Assembly: GCA_965249215.1 (NCBI GenBank)
Contig: CBDFLN010000001.1
Coordinates: 124,001 to 188,000, forward strand
Length of the DNA: 64,000 nucleotides
Reading direction: 5' to 3'
DNA from: G963667675 sp965249215
GTDB taxonomy: Bacteria; Chloroflexota; Dehalococcoidia; Lucifugimonadales; UBA3495
The translations under genes and the position numbers were made by a program. The notes below the pieces were generated by a model. That model did no database searches and was not told the DNA's origin. It saw nothing but the letters and a program-made list of their open reading frames with translations. Positions 25,068 to 33,778 of this stretch are shown here, piece by piece. Position 1 is the first letter of the stretch. Every line of letters starts with the position of its first letter.

Positions 25068-26162
25068 ATGGAGATCGCTATCATCGGCTTGCCTCAGAGC
25101 GGCAAGACCACGGTATTTAACGCGTTGACTCCTAGCGATGCCGGGATCGCCGGCTCCAGGAGCCCCTCGCGTGAGGTGCATGTGGGCGTGGCCAAGGTGC
25201 CCGAGCCGCGCTTGGATGCCCTGGCTCAAATGTTCCCCCGGGGCAAGATCGTCCAGGCCTCGGTGACCTATCTCGATGTCCCGGTTTCTGAGGGCACGGC
25301 TGATCGGGGCATCGCCGGCCGACACCTGAACTTCCTCCAGCGCGTCGATGCCTTTCTCCTCGTCGTCCGCGCCTTTAAAGACCCTGCGGTGGCCCATCCC
25401 TCTAGCAACGTGGATCCGGAGCAGGATGCCTCCAACATGATGGAGGAGTTGGCCTTCTCCGATCTCGGCATCGTGGAGCGGGCCATGGAGCGACGCCAGA
25501 TTTCCCTTAAGGGAGCCAAAGTCTCCGAGCGAGAGGCGATTGGCCGCGACCTGGCCTTGTTGACCTCCATCAAGGAGACATTGGAGGCGGAGAAGGCGGT
25601 CAGGGAGTTGGAGCTTACCTCGGAGCAGAAAAGGGAGCTATCCAGCTATGGGCTCTTAACGGCAAAGCCGCTCCTGGTGGTGTTCAACATCGATGAGGAA
25701 GACCTGGCTGACGCCAGCGTCACCTCGGAGCGCCTCACTCGTAAATACGATCAACCAGGGGTTCGAGCTATGGCTATGTGCTGTAAGCTGGAAGCGGAGC
25801 TCGCCCAGCTAGTGCCGGAGGAGCAAGAGGAGTTTCGGAGCTCTTTGGGCGCCGGGGAGTCCGGTTCGGCGCGGGTCATCGATCTCTCCTTTGCCTTGCT
25901 GGACCTCGTCTCCTTTCTCACCGTGGGGGACGACGAGGTCAGGGCCTGGCCGGTCCCGCGCGGGACCCCCGCGTTGAACGCGGCGGGCAAGGTCCATTCC
26001 GACATAGAGCGCGGGTTCATCCGGGCCGAAGTCGTCGCCTTCGACGATCTGGCGGCGTGCGGCTCTCTGACTGAGACCCGCCGGCGAGGCCTCCTCCGTC
26101 TGGAGGGAAAGTCCTACCTGGTGCAAGACGGTGATGTGATCGATTTCCTCTTCAACGTGTAG
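25068..26162 (+). CDS. ychF: YchF/OLA1-type P-loop ATPase
   Basis: This TRAFAC-class NTPase prefers ATP and associates with ribosomes. The P-loop is IAIIGLPQSGKTTVFNAL (about residues 3-20), where most YchF proteins have NVGKS. The base-recognition segment reads VVFNIDEEDL (about 207), the YchF-type replacement for NKxD. A coiled insert (about 125-190) precedes the C-terminal TGS domain, which matches the family closely (EVRAWPVPRGTPALNAAGK, then LRLEGKSYLVQDGDVIDF). The divergent P-loop suggests a lineage-specific member. The PIG-L gene follows closely. Confidence 0.85.
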   Translation: MEIAIIGLPQSGKTTVFNALTPSDAGIAGSRSPSREVHVGVAKVPEPRLDALAQMFPRGKIVQASVTYLDVPVSEGTADRGIAGRHLNFLQRVDAFLLVVRAFKDPAVAHPSSNVDPEQDASNMMEELAFSDLGIVERAMERRQISLKGAKVSEREAIGRDLALLTSIKETLEAEKAVRELELTSEQKRELSSYGLLTAKPLLVVFNIDEEDLADASVTSERLTRKYDQPGVRAMAMCCKLEAELAQLVPEEQEEFRSSLGAGESGSARVIDLSFALLDLVSFLTVGDDEVRAWPVPRGTPALNAAGKVHSDIERGFIRAEVVAFDDLAACGSLTETRRRGLLRLEGKSYLVQDGDVIDFLFNV

Positions 26163-26263
26163 CTGGGATGGCAGGCTGGAAGAGCAACTGTCGAAGCTTC
26201 CCATTCCAGCGCGGAGCCTCTTGGATCAAGGCAGAGATTGTAAGACCTGGAGGCATGTGGCCT

Positions 26264-26974
26264 ATGACCGGTGATGAAGCGCCCCGCCGTGGGATGGTGA
26301 TAGTCGCCCATGCAGACGATGCGGAGTGGGGGTGCTCGGGGACGGTGGCCCTCTGGTGTCGTCAGGGGATGGAAGTGGTCCAGGTTGTCTGCACCGATGG
26401 AAGCAAGGGAAGCGACGATCCAGAGATGACCTCGGACCGCTTGGTCCAGATACGCCGGGATGAGCAACGGGCCGCCGCCCAGGTGTTGGGGGTCAAAGAG
26501 GTTGTCTTCCTGGGCTATGAGGATTCCATGCTTGAGCCCACCATCGAGCTGCGAAAAGACATTGTCCGCCAGATACGAAAGTTCAGGCCGGATACCCTGA
26601 TCACACCCAGTCCAGTTCGCTCATTGGAGGGCCACGACTACATAGGCCACCCCGATCATATGGCGGCGGGCGAGGCCACGGTATCGGCGGTCTTTCCAGC
26701 GGCCCGGGATAGGCTCACCTTCCCGGACCTGCTCCGCGAAGGGTTGGAGCCGCACAAGGTCAGGGAGCTGCTCATCATGGAGAATGGCACCAACGCCGAC
26801 GTGTGGATTGACGTAACCGAAACAATGGAGACGGCGATAGAGGCGCTGAAACAGCACAGGAGTCAGGTTAGCCCAGAGGAAGCTGAAAAGTATATGCGCC
26901 TATGGCGGGAGGAGACGGGGAAACACGGGAGTATGAAGTATGCGGAATCCTTTAAGTCGTTCAAGCTTGCCTGA
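26264..26974 (+). CDS. PIG-L/LmbE-family deacetylase
   Basis: Zinc-dependent de-N-acetylases of this family act on GlcNAc conjugates (mycothiol or bacillithiol synthesis, GPI, antibiotics). The zinc motif AHADDAEWGCSGT is at about residue 15 and the second ligand is in YIGHPDHMAAGE. The ATG at 26264 has TGGAGG ten bases upstream and gives 236 residues; the open frame begins at 26168 but those residues are atypical. It lies about 100 bp after the ychF-like gene on the same strand. Substrate unknown. Confidence 0.85.
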   Translation: MTGDEAPRRGMVIVAHADDAEWGCSGTVALWCRQGMEVVQVVCTDGSKGSDDPEMTSDRLVQIRRDEQRAAAQVLGVKEVVFLGYEDSMLEPTIELRKDIVRQIRKFRPDTLITPSPVRSLEGHDYIGHPDHMAAGEATVSAVFPAARDRLTFPDLLREGLEPHKVRELLIMENGTNADVWIDVTETMETAIEALKQHRSQVSPEEAEKYMRLWREETGKHGSMKYAESFKSFKLA

Positions 26975-27055
26975 TGGCCCGCAGGGTTTCAAACGCGTTC
27001 TGCCAATCATGAAAACCCGTGAGACATCGGCCCAGCATCTTATAGGAGCGGGGAT

Positions 27056-28909
27056 GTGACCTCTAAATCCTCGAAGGATTCGTACCCGCCCATTAGCGAC
27101 TACGGGCTTATCAGTGGAATGCACTCCTGCGCCCTGGTCTCCAGGGAGGGCTCCATAGACTGGTGCTGCCTCCCGCGCTTTGATAGTGGCGCCGTCTTCA
27201 GTCGCATCCTTGACTGGCGCAAGGGCGGATACTTCCGGATAGCGCCTCACGGCACGCGGTCGGTGCGACGTCGTTATTTACCGGAGACAAACGTGCTGGA
27301 GACCACCTTTGAGACCGAGTCAGGAGTGGCGACACTGACGGACTTTATGCCGGTGCACCCCCACTCTCGCCCCGAAATGCCTCTGGAAATAGGCGACCAC
27401 GATCAGGTGGTGCGTATCCTCGAGTGTGTCCAAGGTAGCGTCATTTTTTCCATGGAGTGCTATCCCCGTTTTGGCTACGGCACCATCATTCCGCATGCGG
27501 TCCTGAATAGCCCCCATAGCGGATTCGCCCACGGCGGCGCAGACGCTCTGTCCTTTTACTGCTCGGCGCCCCTTCAAGAGGTGGATGACGGGTTCCAGTC
27601 TCAAGGGCTCCTGGAGGTGGGAGATAAACTATACGCGGCTGTCAGCTATCAGCTGGGTTTCTCCCATGAAGTCGAGGTCTTGGACAAGGCCGAGCTTGAG
27701 AAGGGGCTTGAGGAGACGGCTCGGTACTGGCGCGAATGGTCTGGGCAGTGCACGTACCAGGGGAAGTACCGTGACGATGTTCTCCGCAGCGTCCTCACCC
27801 TCAAGGCCTTGACGTACGAGCCGTCTGGAGCCATGGTGGCGGCGGCGACCACCTCTTTGCCTGAGTGTATCGGCGGTGGTAGGAACTGGGACTATCGCTT
27901 TACATGGATCCGCGATGCAGCCTTCGCCCTCTACGCTCTCAATATCTGCGGCTACACTGCTGAGGCCCGCGCATTCAGACACTGGATGGAGTGGAGCACT
28001 GCAGGGCGACGGGTCCAGGACCTCCAGATCATGTACGGCCTGGGCGGGGAGCGACGCCTAACAGAGATAGAACTTCCCGAGCTGGAAGGATATCGCGGCT
28101 CTCACCCTGTTCGCATAGGCAACGCGGCCCACGCTCAGTTTCAGCTTGATGTTTATGGCGAAGTCTTGGATTCCATGCACCTATTCCGAAAGTTCGGTGG
28201 TGAGATTGACCCGGAGTATTGGCCCGGATTATGCCGATTTGTTGACTACGTTATAGGGCACTGGCGAGAGCCGGACGATGGGGTCTGGGAGACGCGTAGC
28301 GGACGCCAGCAGTTTGTCTTCTCCAAGGTCTGGTGCTGGGTTGCCCTAGATCGAGCCATCAAGGCGGCCCGAGCTCTGCGTCTTCCTGCTGATGTCGAGG
28401 CCTGGCAAAAGGTGAGGGCGGAGATTAGGGAGGACGTGCTGATCAAGGGATACGATCCGCAGCGTAGGGCCTTCGTCCAAGCCTATGGAAGCAAGGCCCT
28501 CGATGCAGCCAACCTGATGCTCCCACTGGTGGGATTCATCAAGGCCGATGATCCTCGTATGCTCTCCACCATCCGGGCTACCGAGCGGGAGTTGATGTCA
28601 CCCAAGGGCTTTGTGTATCGCTACAGAGAGATCGATGATGGGCTGGCAGGCGAAGAGGGCACATTCACCATCTGCACATTCTGGCTAGCGGATAATCTCA
28701 TCGCCCTTGGTGAGATCGATCGTGCTCGCGCGCTCTTTGAGAGACTCCGGGGGTGTGCCAACGACCTGGGCTTGTTCAGTGAACAGATCGATGGTCAGAC
28801 GGGAGAGATGTTGGGCAACTTCCCGCAGGCCTTCTCTCACATGGCCCTCATCAACACCGCCATCCAGCTACAGCGGGCGGAGGCAAGGCGAGCCAGCTCC
28901 AGGGGCTAG
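27056..28909 (+). CDS. Glycoside hydrolase family 15 (glucoamylase/trehalase-like)
   Basis: The 617-residue protein has the GH15 layout: a beta-sandwich N-domain beginning ISDYGLISGMHSCALVSREG and SIDWCCLPRFDSGAVF, then an alpha/alpha barrel with the catalytic-region motifs NWDYRFTWIRDAAFALYAL (about residue 280), a central RSGRQQFVFSKVWCWVALDRA (about 420) and C-terminal GLFSEQIDGQTGEMLGNFPQAFSH (about 575-597). It removes glucose from alpha-glucans or splits trehalose; it has no signal peptide, so acts in the cytoplasm. GTG start with AGGAG eight bases upstream. Its end overlaps the convergent acetamidase gene by four bases. Confidence 0.9.
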   Translation: MTSKSSKDSYPPISDYGLISGMHSCALVSREGSIDWCCLPRFDSGAVFSRILDWRKGGYFRIAPHGTRSVRRRYLPETNVLETTFETESGVATLTDFMPVHPHSRPEMPLEIGDHDQVVRILECVQGSVIFSMECYPRFGYGTIIPHAVLNSPHSGFAHGGADALSFYCSAPLQEVDDGFQSQGLLEVGDKLYAAVSYQLGFSHEVEVLDKAELEKGLEETARYWREWSGQCTYQGKYRDDVLRSVLTLKALTYEPSGAMVAAATTSLPECIGGGRNWDYRFTWIRDAAFALYALNICGYTAEARAFRHWMEWSTAGRRVQDLQIMYGLGGERRLTEIELPELEGYRGSHPVRIGNAAHAQFQLDVYGEVLDSMHLFRKFGGEIDPEYWPGLCRFVDYVIGHWREPDDGVWETRSGRQQFVFSKVWCWVALDRAIKAARALRLPADVEAWQKVRAEIREDVLIKGYDPQRRAFVQAYGSKALDAANLMLPLVGFIKADDPRMLSTIRATERELMSPKGFVYRYREIDDGLAGEEGTFTICTFWLADNLIALGEIDRARALFERLRGCANDLGLFSEQIDGQTGEMLGNFPQAFSHMALINTAIQLQRAEARRASSRG

Positions 28910-29862
28910 CGGGCTTGGGAAGGCCCCGATCCCTGCTGCGGAAGGTAGCGTTTTGGAAACTTGGCCACGATGGAGTAGAGGATATCCACCATGTTGGCCA
29001 GCCGTACTCGGGCTACGTGGGAGCATAGCTGATAGGCTGCGATGCGGTCGAAACCGTAGCTCTGGGCGAGCCAGGTGACTAGGTCGTAGAAGGCGATGCG
29101 GGCGGCATCCTCCATGGGCCGTGCGCTGCCGATGGACATCAGGTACTCGCTGTTCTCCACCCTCGGGGTAGGAGTGGGTCGCCCCTTGACGATATCAACG
29201 GTAAGTGTGCCTGTGGTGGGCACCTCCACTGCGACGCCGCAGACTTCTGCATCCCCCTGGGCCGCATGGCCGTCTCCAAGGAAGAGCAGAGCTCCTTCGA
29301 CCTGCACCGGAAGATAGACGGTGTTGCCAGGACACAGGTCCGCGGCGTCCATGTTGCCGCCGTGGAATCCCGGGGCCAGAGTGGATATGGCCTCGATGGC
29401 CGGCGACGTCCCCATGGTGCCGTAGAAGGGTTCAACAGGAATAGGTGGGATGGCGAGGCGTTCGTCGTGGACTATCCCAGCCTTGGTGATGGGATGCAAC
29501 AGCACGCGCGCGTCCAGAGGAGGGTAGAGCACGCGGGTAAACACCGTGCCACACAGTCCGCCGAACTCCGGGATTATCGCGCTGACGCCGTAGTCTCTGG
29601 AGATTTGGATATCCTCAATGCGTACGGCCAGGGTATCGCCTGGCTCGGCGCCTTCAATGAAGATGGGCCCGGTGCATGGGTTGACGTAGGGCAGGTGAAG
29701 CACCTTGGCCAGGTCAACATCGGGCGAATCTATCCTGTTATTGAAGGCGTCCAGGGTGGTGACCTGGAAAGTCTCACCGGGCTCTACTTTTGCAATGGGC
29801 TCCTGATAGGGCCCGATGACGTAGGCCAGCCTGTCGGCGGGCGGTGGCATGATGTGCTGCAT
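28906..29862 (-). CDS. Acetamidase/formamidase family protein
   Basis: FmdA/AmdA-type amidases hydrolyse formamide or acetamide to ammonia and the acid. Landmarks are CTGPIFIEGAEPGDTLAVRI (about residues 63-82), the zinc-region FHGGNMDAADLCPGNTVYLP (about 168-187) and LFLGDGHAAQGDAEVCG (about 193-209). The length of 318 residues is normal. It is convergent with the GH15 gene. It may release ammonia for growth; no urease- or nitrile-type genes lie next to it. Confidence 0.87.
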   Translation of the reverse strand: MQHIMPPPADRLAYVIGPYQEPIAKVEPGETFQVTTLDAFNNRIDSPDVDLAKVLHLPYVNPCTGPIFIEGAEPGDTLAVRIEDIQISRDYGVSAIIPEFGGLCGTVFTRVLYPPLDARVLLHPITKAGIVHDERLAIPPIPVEPFYGTMGTSPAIEAISTLAPGFHGGNMDAADLCPGNTVYLPVQVEGALLFLGDGHAAQGDAEVCGVAVEVPTTGTLTVDIVKGRPTPTPRVENSEYLMSIGSARPMEDAARIAFYDLVTWLAQSYGFDRIAAYQLCSHVARVRLANMVDILYSIVAKFPKRYLPQQGSGPSQAR

Positions 29863-30233
29863 CTTTAGCCTCCGATGGAGTAGATTGACGTCATTGAATC
29901 AACGGGTATCTGGTATCCCACCTGACGCTCTGTGGGACGGCGCGACTATAGGTGTGTCCATTGGTGCTGTCAACGGTCGCTCATGGAGAGAGAGGGCACG
30001 ATCCTCCAACAGTGCAGATGCGATTTCGGCTAAATCGAGGGCTGACATCGTTAGCATGGGGCAGCCGGAGGGCTTTAATGAACCGTGTTGTAGGTGTATC
30101 CTACCAGTGCGAAAGATAGAGTTGGCGCACCTGCCAGAAATCGGATGTAATGGATTCCGACTAAGATCTGCATCTGGAATGGATGATCACTAGGGTTTCC
30201 CTTGCCGGCAAACCTAATAAAGAGGAGACAGGG

Positions 30234-30728
30234 ATGACCACACCAGAAATGGCCATTGACGCGGAGTGGGGAAAACTGGCGGATGCTGAAGTTGAAGAGC
30301 GTGAGACCAAGATCACTCAGCGCTATGGGGAGCTAGCTGGCCTGTCAGACGAGGATCGACGGAGTCAGATGTGGCCGCTAATACGGGCGGAGTACGCTTT
30401 AGACGATCAGAAGCTGCGTGTTTTTGCTGTCTCTCGGCTGCGAGTATGGCTGAAGATGGACCCGGAGGCAGCAAAGGGGATCGCTACCACGTATGACGGT
30501 ATCATGATGGAGATGCCTGGGCCCGATGCCATGCGCCGTGTGGCTGTGGTCCAAACGGTGTACCGGGAGTTTTCGGTGGAGGAGCAAGACCGTCTCGTGG
30601 AGCTTGTTCCTGCCGTTTTTGCCGGGGCCCGGGTGGGGGATCATGTGGCCCAGTTCCGAGTGAGTTCGGAGTCGATAGAGAGAGTTGAGCGGCCCAAAAG
30701 GCGCTTGTGGCCCTTTGGTAAACGATAG
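30234..30728 (+). CDS. Hypothetical soluble protein
   Basis: Not recognised. The 164-residue product is highly charged and mainly helical, with no signal peptide or membrane segment. Tryptophan- and acid-rich segments such as DAEWGKLADAEVEERETK are followed by a central EYALDDQKLRVFAVSRLRVW and a basic C-terminus (RRLWPFGKR). The ATG at 30234 is preceded by GAGGAG at proper spacing; another ATG at 30183 lacks one. The 370 bp before it hold no gene that I can support. It converges on queF. Confidence 0.65.
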   Translation: MTTPEMAIDAEWGKLADAEVEERETKITQRYGELAGLSDEDRRSQMWPLIRAEYALDDQKLRVFAVSRLRVWLKMDPEAAKGIATTYDGIMMEMPGPDAMRRVAVVQTVYREFSVEEQDRLVELVPAVFAGARVGDHVAQFRVSSESIERVERPKRRLWPFGKR

Positions 30729-30746
30729 CCGCGCTGAGGGTCAAGT

Positions 30747-31178
30747 TTAGCGTCCTTCAGGGGATCGGTAGTTGACCGTCACGGTCGTGTGGATGCCGCC
30801 CCTGGTCTTGTAGTCCAGGGTGAGAGTCATACGACTGGGAGAGCAGATGGCGACCATGTCCTGAAGGATCCGATTGGCGGCGTGCTCTTGGACAATGCCC
30901 ACGTTGCGGTAAGAAAGCAGATAGTACTTTAGCGACTTCAGCTCGATGCAGAGCTGATTGGGCACATACTTCATGGTGAGGGTGCCCAAGTCTGGGAGGC
31001 CGGTCCATGGGCAGACGGCGGTGAATTCGTCGGTGTCGATGGCCACCTCGGCGTCGGAGCCTGGATACTCGTAGGGGAAGGCCAGGAGACAGTCTGGGTC
31101 TATTGCCGTCTCGTCCTGGATGGGCCCGTGCCACTCCAGACTCTGGTATCGCTCCTTCAACTCCTCCAGCCGTTGCAT
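30747..31178 (-). CDS. queF: NADPH-dependent 7-cyano-7-deazaguanine reductase QueF
   Basis: QueF reduces preQ0 to preQ1 in queuosine biosynthesis. The 143-residue size is that of the single-domain (YkvM) type. The catalytic cysteine is in FTAVCPWTGLPDLGTLTMKY (about residue 54) and the substrate Glu is in CIELKSLKYYLLSYRNVG (about 77-95), followed by HAANRILQDMV. No other queuosine genes lie in the window. It is divergent from the zinc-ribbon gene. Confidence 0.93.
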   Translation of the reverse strand: MQRLEELKERYQSLEWHGPIQDETAIDPDCLLAFPYEYPGSDAEVAIDTDEFTAVCPWTGLPDLGTLTMKYVPNQLCIELKSLKYYLLSYRNVGIVQEHAANRILQDMVAICSPSRMTLTLDYKTRGGIHTTVTVNYRSPEGR

Positions 31179-31310
31179 GACATCTCCTTCCAGGCGGGTT
31201 TGCCCTACCTGGCCTTCTCACGCGCATTGTACTCAACTCCTCGCACCCCGAACAAGGGCGCCAGTGCCGGACTCCATAGTGTGCAAGATCAAGGCCCAAG
31301 GAGTTGGCCG

Positions 31311-31339
31311 TTGACGCTCTCAATGGCCCCTTCTACAAT
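31311..31339 (+). promoter_or_regulatory. promoter of the zinc-ribbon coiled-coil gene
   Basis: TTGACG (31311-31316), a 17-base spacer and TACAAT (31334-31339) form a near-consensus sigma70-type promoter. Transcription would begin near 31346, about 43 bases before the chosen ATG, which excludes the upstream in-frame codons. Confidence 0.65.
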
Positions 31340-31388
31340 ACGCTTACCTCCGGCGTACAGGGGCAAAATCGCTTTTCAGGGGCTGAGG

Positions 31389-32087
31389 ATGTCTCCGACA
31401 CGACAGTTGTACGAGCTGCAGCAAGCTGAGATGGACGCCCGACAGCGTCGCGACGCCCTTGCCACAGTGGAAGCGGAGCTCAACAACAACCAAGCTGTGG
31501 CCCAGGCTAGCAGTCGCGCAGATGCGGCTCGGAAAGATCTAGAAGCACTGCAGGGAGAGCAACGGGACCTAGAGCTATCTACCTCAGGGCTGGATTCTCA
31601 GCTCCAAGAGGTTGAAAAAAAGCTCTATGGGGGAGCGACGACTAACCCCAAGGAGCTCATGGGTTTTCAGGCGGACGCCGGGATGTTGAGGCGGCGCAAG
31701 GGTGAGCAGGAAGACCGACTGCTGGAGCTGATGCTGAAGGTGGATGAGACCCGGGGGAGCCGTGATGCCGCTCAAGAAGAGCTCCGATCTGTGGAGGCCC
31801 AATGGGGCACTGAGCATGAGCGACTGGCCCAGGAGAAGGAGCGTCTGAGCCAGGAGGCGGCGCACCTTGAACAGCAGCAGGAGGAGCTGGTGGCAGGGCT
31901 GGACCCCAAGGAGCTCAGCCTCTATCGGACTTTACAGGCGTCTCGAGGTGCATCGGTGGCGAAAGTTGAGGGGGGGATGTGTCGGGGTTGTGGCCTGACC
32001 CTGCCCTCCCACGAGCTGCAGCGGGCCCGGTCCGGGCAGGAGCTGGTGCGGTGCAGTAGCTGCGGTCGAATTCTGTACGTGAGCTAG
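31389..32087 (+). CDS. Coiled-coil protein with C-terminal C4 zinc ribbon (COG1579 type)
   Basis: The 232-residue protein is an alpha-helical hairpin (about residues 5-180) ending in a zinc ribbon with two CxxC pairs: CRGCGLTLP and CSSCGRILY. This is the layout of the COG1579/CdsZ-like family, proposed to act in nucleic-acid-related or translation processes. The motif KKLYGGATTNPKELMGFQ between the helices is typical. I start it at 31389; the open frame runs back to 31128 through the promoter and the opposite-strand queF start. It lies directly before the RNase P RNA gene. Confidence 0.83.
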   Translation: MSPTRQLYELQQAEMDARQRRDALATVEAELNNNQAVAQASSRADAARKDLEALQGEQRDLELSTSGLDSQLQEVEKKLYGGATTNPKELMGFQADAGMLRRRKGEQEDRLLELMLKVDETRGSRDAAQEELRSVEAQWGTEHERLAQEKERLSQEAAHLEQQQEELVAGLDPKELSLYRTLQASRGASVAKVEGGMCRGCGLTLPSHELQRARSGQELVRCSSCGRILYVS

Positions 32088-32137
32088 CCGACTTGGATGA
32101 ACGCGGCAGGAAAAGTCCGGCCTGTAGTGTGAGGTTG

Positions 32138-32143
32138 TATAAT
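32138..32143 (+). promoter_or_regulatory. -10 box of rnpB
   Basis: TATAAT lies nine to ten bases before the predicted 5' end of the RNase P RNA, the right spacing for its transcription start. No good -35 match is seen. Confidence 0.5.
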
Positions 32144-32151
32144 ATCAGGGT

Positions 32152-32520
32152 GGGTCGGTGGGCTGGGTGGCTGCTCCGTTGAGCGCGAGTTGCAGCGGAG
32201 AGGAAAGTCCGAGCTCCTCCGGGCAAGGTGCTGGGTAACGCCCAGGCGGGGAAACCCGACGGAAAGCGCCACAGAAACATACCGCCCGTCAATGACGGGT
32301 AAGGGTGAAATCGGGAGGTAAGGGCTCCCGGCCGACCATGGTGACATGGCGGCGGGCAAGCCCCACCCGGAGCAAGGCCAAATAGGGGGCCAAGGGTGCC
32401 CGGCCCGTCCCCGGGTTGGCCGCATGAGGCCTCAAGCAATTGAGGTCCCAGATGGATAGTCACCGCCTTGCGGGATACGCTCCCGCGGGTACAGAACTCG
32501 GCTTACAGGCCCACCGACTC
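32152..32520 (+). ncRNA. rnpB: RNase P RNA, bacterial type A
   Basis: This is the catalytic RNA that trims tRNA 5' leaders. The two halves of conserved core P4 are present: GAGGAAAGTCCGAGC near 32200 and ACAGAACTCGGCTTA near 32490-32505. Helix P1 closes perfectly: GTCGGTGGGC at 32154-32163 pairs with GCCCACCGAC at 32509-32518. Length of about 370 nt fits. Boundaries are set by P1 and are accurate to a few bases. Confidence 0.95.
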
Positions 32521-32645
32521 CACACTCACTTGGCCATCAAAAAGCTATCCCAAGAGCCGGGGTCTCCGATTTTTGAAGAGACCCCAATGCTTGATGCTTT
32601 ATGGGCCTGGTAGTATCGTGCCCACCCAGTGCCGTCGAGGGAAGA

Positions 32646-33428
32646 ATGGCGTCCGCTGACCTGAACGTAGAGACTATCCGGGATGGCCTGGCCACCCGGA
32701 TAGTAGGACAGCGGGTCCTCTACCTTCCGGAGACCTCCTCCACCATGGATGTGGCCCGCCAGGAGGCTGAGGCGGACGCTCCTGATGGGACCCTGGTCAT
32801 CGCAGAGCATCAGACCGCCGGTCGTGGGAGGTTCCAGCGCCAGTGGGTCTCACCTCCTGGTGTCAACCTCTATTTCTCGATCCTTCTGCGACCTCGGTTG
32901 GGCGAACTCCACCGCATGAACATTGCGACCACGCTGGCTGTGGCTCGGGCAATCCGCACCACGACCGGCCTCCACCCCACGATCAAATGGCCCAACGATG
33001 TTCGCCTCAACGGACGCAAGGCTTGCGGGATCCTCATCGAGAACCAGGTGGAGGGCGATAGGGTCCACTATGTCATCGTGGGCATTGGCATCAACGTTAA
33101 CTTTGATCCCACTCCATACTCGGAGATCGCCACCTTGGCCACCAGCCTGATGGGAGAAGCTGGACGGCCCATCTCACGCTTGGATGTGCTCCGGGCCTTC
33201 CTGGAGGAGTTCGATGCCCTCTACGGGGCACTAAAGCGAGGGGAATCAGTGCGAGATGAGTGGCGTGGGCTCCTGGAGACCCTGGGTCGCCATGTCCAGG
33301 TTCGATGGGACCAGCAGGTGGAAGAGGGGCTTGCCGCTGATGTGGACGAGGAGGGCAACCTGGTGCTGGAGCGAGCCGATGGATCCCGGGTCACCATGCT
33401 GGCGGGGGAGGTCACCTTGCAGGTGTAG
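32646..33428 (+). CDS. birA: Biotin-[acetyl-CoA-carboxylase] ligase, without HTH domain
   Basis: The enzyme attaches biotin to carboxylase carrier domains. The biotin/ATP loop AGRGRFQRQWVSPPG (about residues 60-74), the catalytic KWPNDVRLNGRKACGIL (about 115-131) and VIVGIGINVN are intact, and a C-terminal SH3-like domain is present. At 260 residues starting straight at the catalytic domain, it lacks the N-terminal repressor HTH, so it is a non-regulatory (class I) BirA. The ATG at 32646 follows a GGGAAGA site. Confidence 0.9.
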   Translation: MASADLNVETIRDGLATRIVGQRVLYLPETSSTMDVARQEAEADAPDGTLVIAEHQTAGRGRFQRQWVSPPGVNLYFSILLRPRLGELHRMNIATTLAVARAIRTTTGLHPTIKWPNDVRLNGRKACGILIENQVEGDRVHYVIVGIGINVNFDPTPYSEIATLATSLMGEAGRPISRLDVLRAFLEEFDALYGALKRGESVRDEWRGLLETLGRHVQVRWDQQVEEGLAADVDEEGNLVLERADGSRVTMLAGEVTLQV

Positions 33429-33490
33429 GTGGCCTGCTAGTGCCTGGCAGGAGGCAGGTCGGATTCAAACTTTGTCTTCGAACGCACTCC

Positions 33491-33616
33491 GTGCGGGAGC
33501 TCCAGGAGATGGTGAACGGGCTTAACTCCAAGTACCATATCTGGGATATCAGTCGCACCACGGGTCTCTCAGGGATCACCTGCCTTATAGGCTATCCAGC
33601 CCAACAGGCCGACTGA
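33491..33616 (+). CDS. Possible small ORF in the birA-his gap
   Basis: In the 350-bp gap after birA a 41-codon frame runs from a GTG to TGA at 33614-33616. An internal ATG at 33509 directly abuts AGGAG. The peptide contains KYHIWDISRTTGLSGITC and looks protein-like, but I recognise no family. It may be a remnant of a longer gene. The rest of the gap holds only the his promoter. Confidence 0.25.
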   Translation: MRELQEMVNGLNSKYHIWDISRTTGLSGITCLIGYPAQQAD

Positions 33617-33700
33617 CCCGAATTGGCTCCATCTTCGACTGCACGGAATCTCCCCAAGCGTCGTACCTCCTAATGGCTGGGGCGTCTGCTACTCGCGGCA

Positions 33701-33729
33701 TTGAGGCTATTACCAGATTCGGCTAGAAT
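33701..33729 (+). promoter_or_regulatory. promoter of the his operon
   Basis: TTGAGG (33701-33706), 17 bases, then TAGAAT (33724-33729). The start site would fall near 33736, before the GTG at 33779. No T-box or His-rich leader peptide is visible. Confidence 0.65.
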
Positions 33730-33778
33730 AGCTCTAGGCGTAGGACGAAAACGCAACAAGAGATGGAAGGGAGAAAGC

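Noticed and set aside
33429..33778. T-box or His attenuator before the his operon
   Set aside because: No T-box sequence, His codon run or terminator/antiterminator pair is visible.
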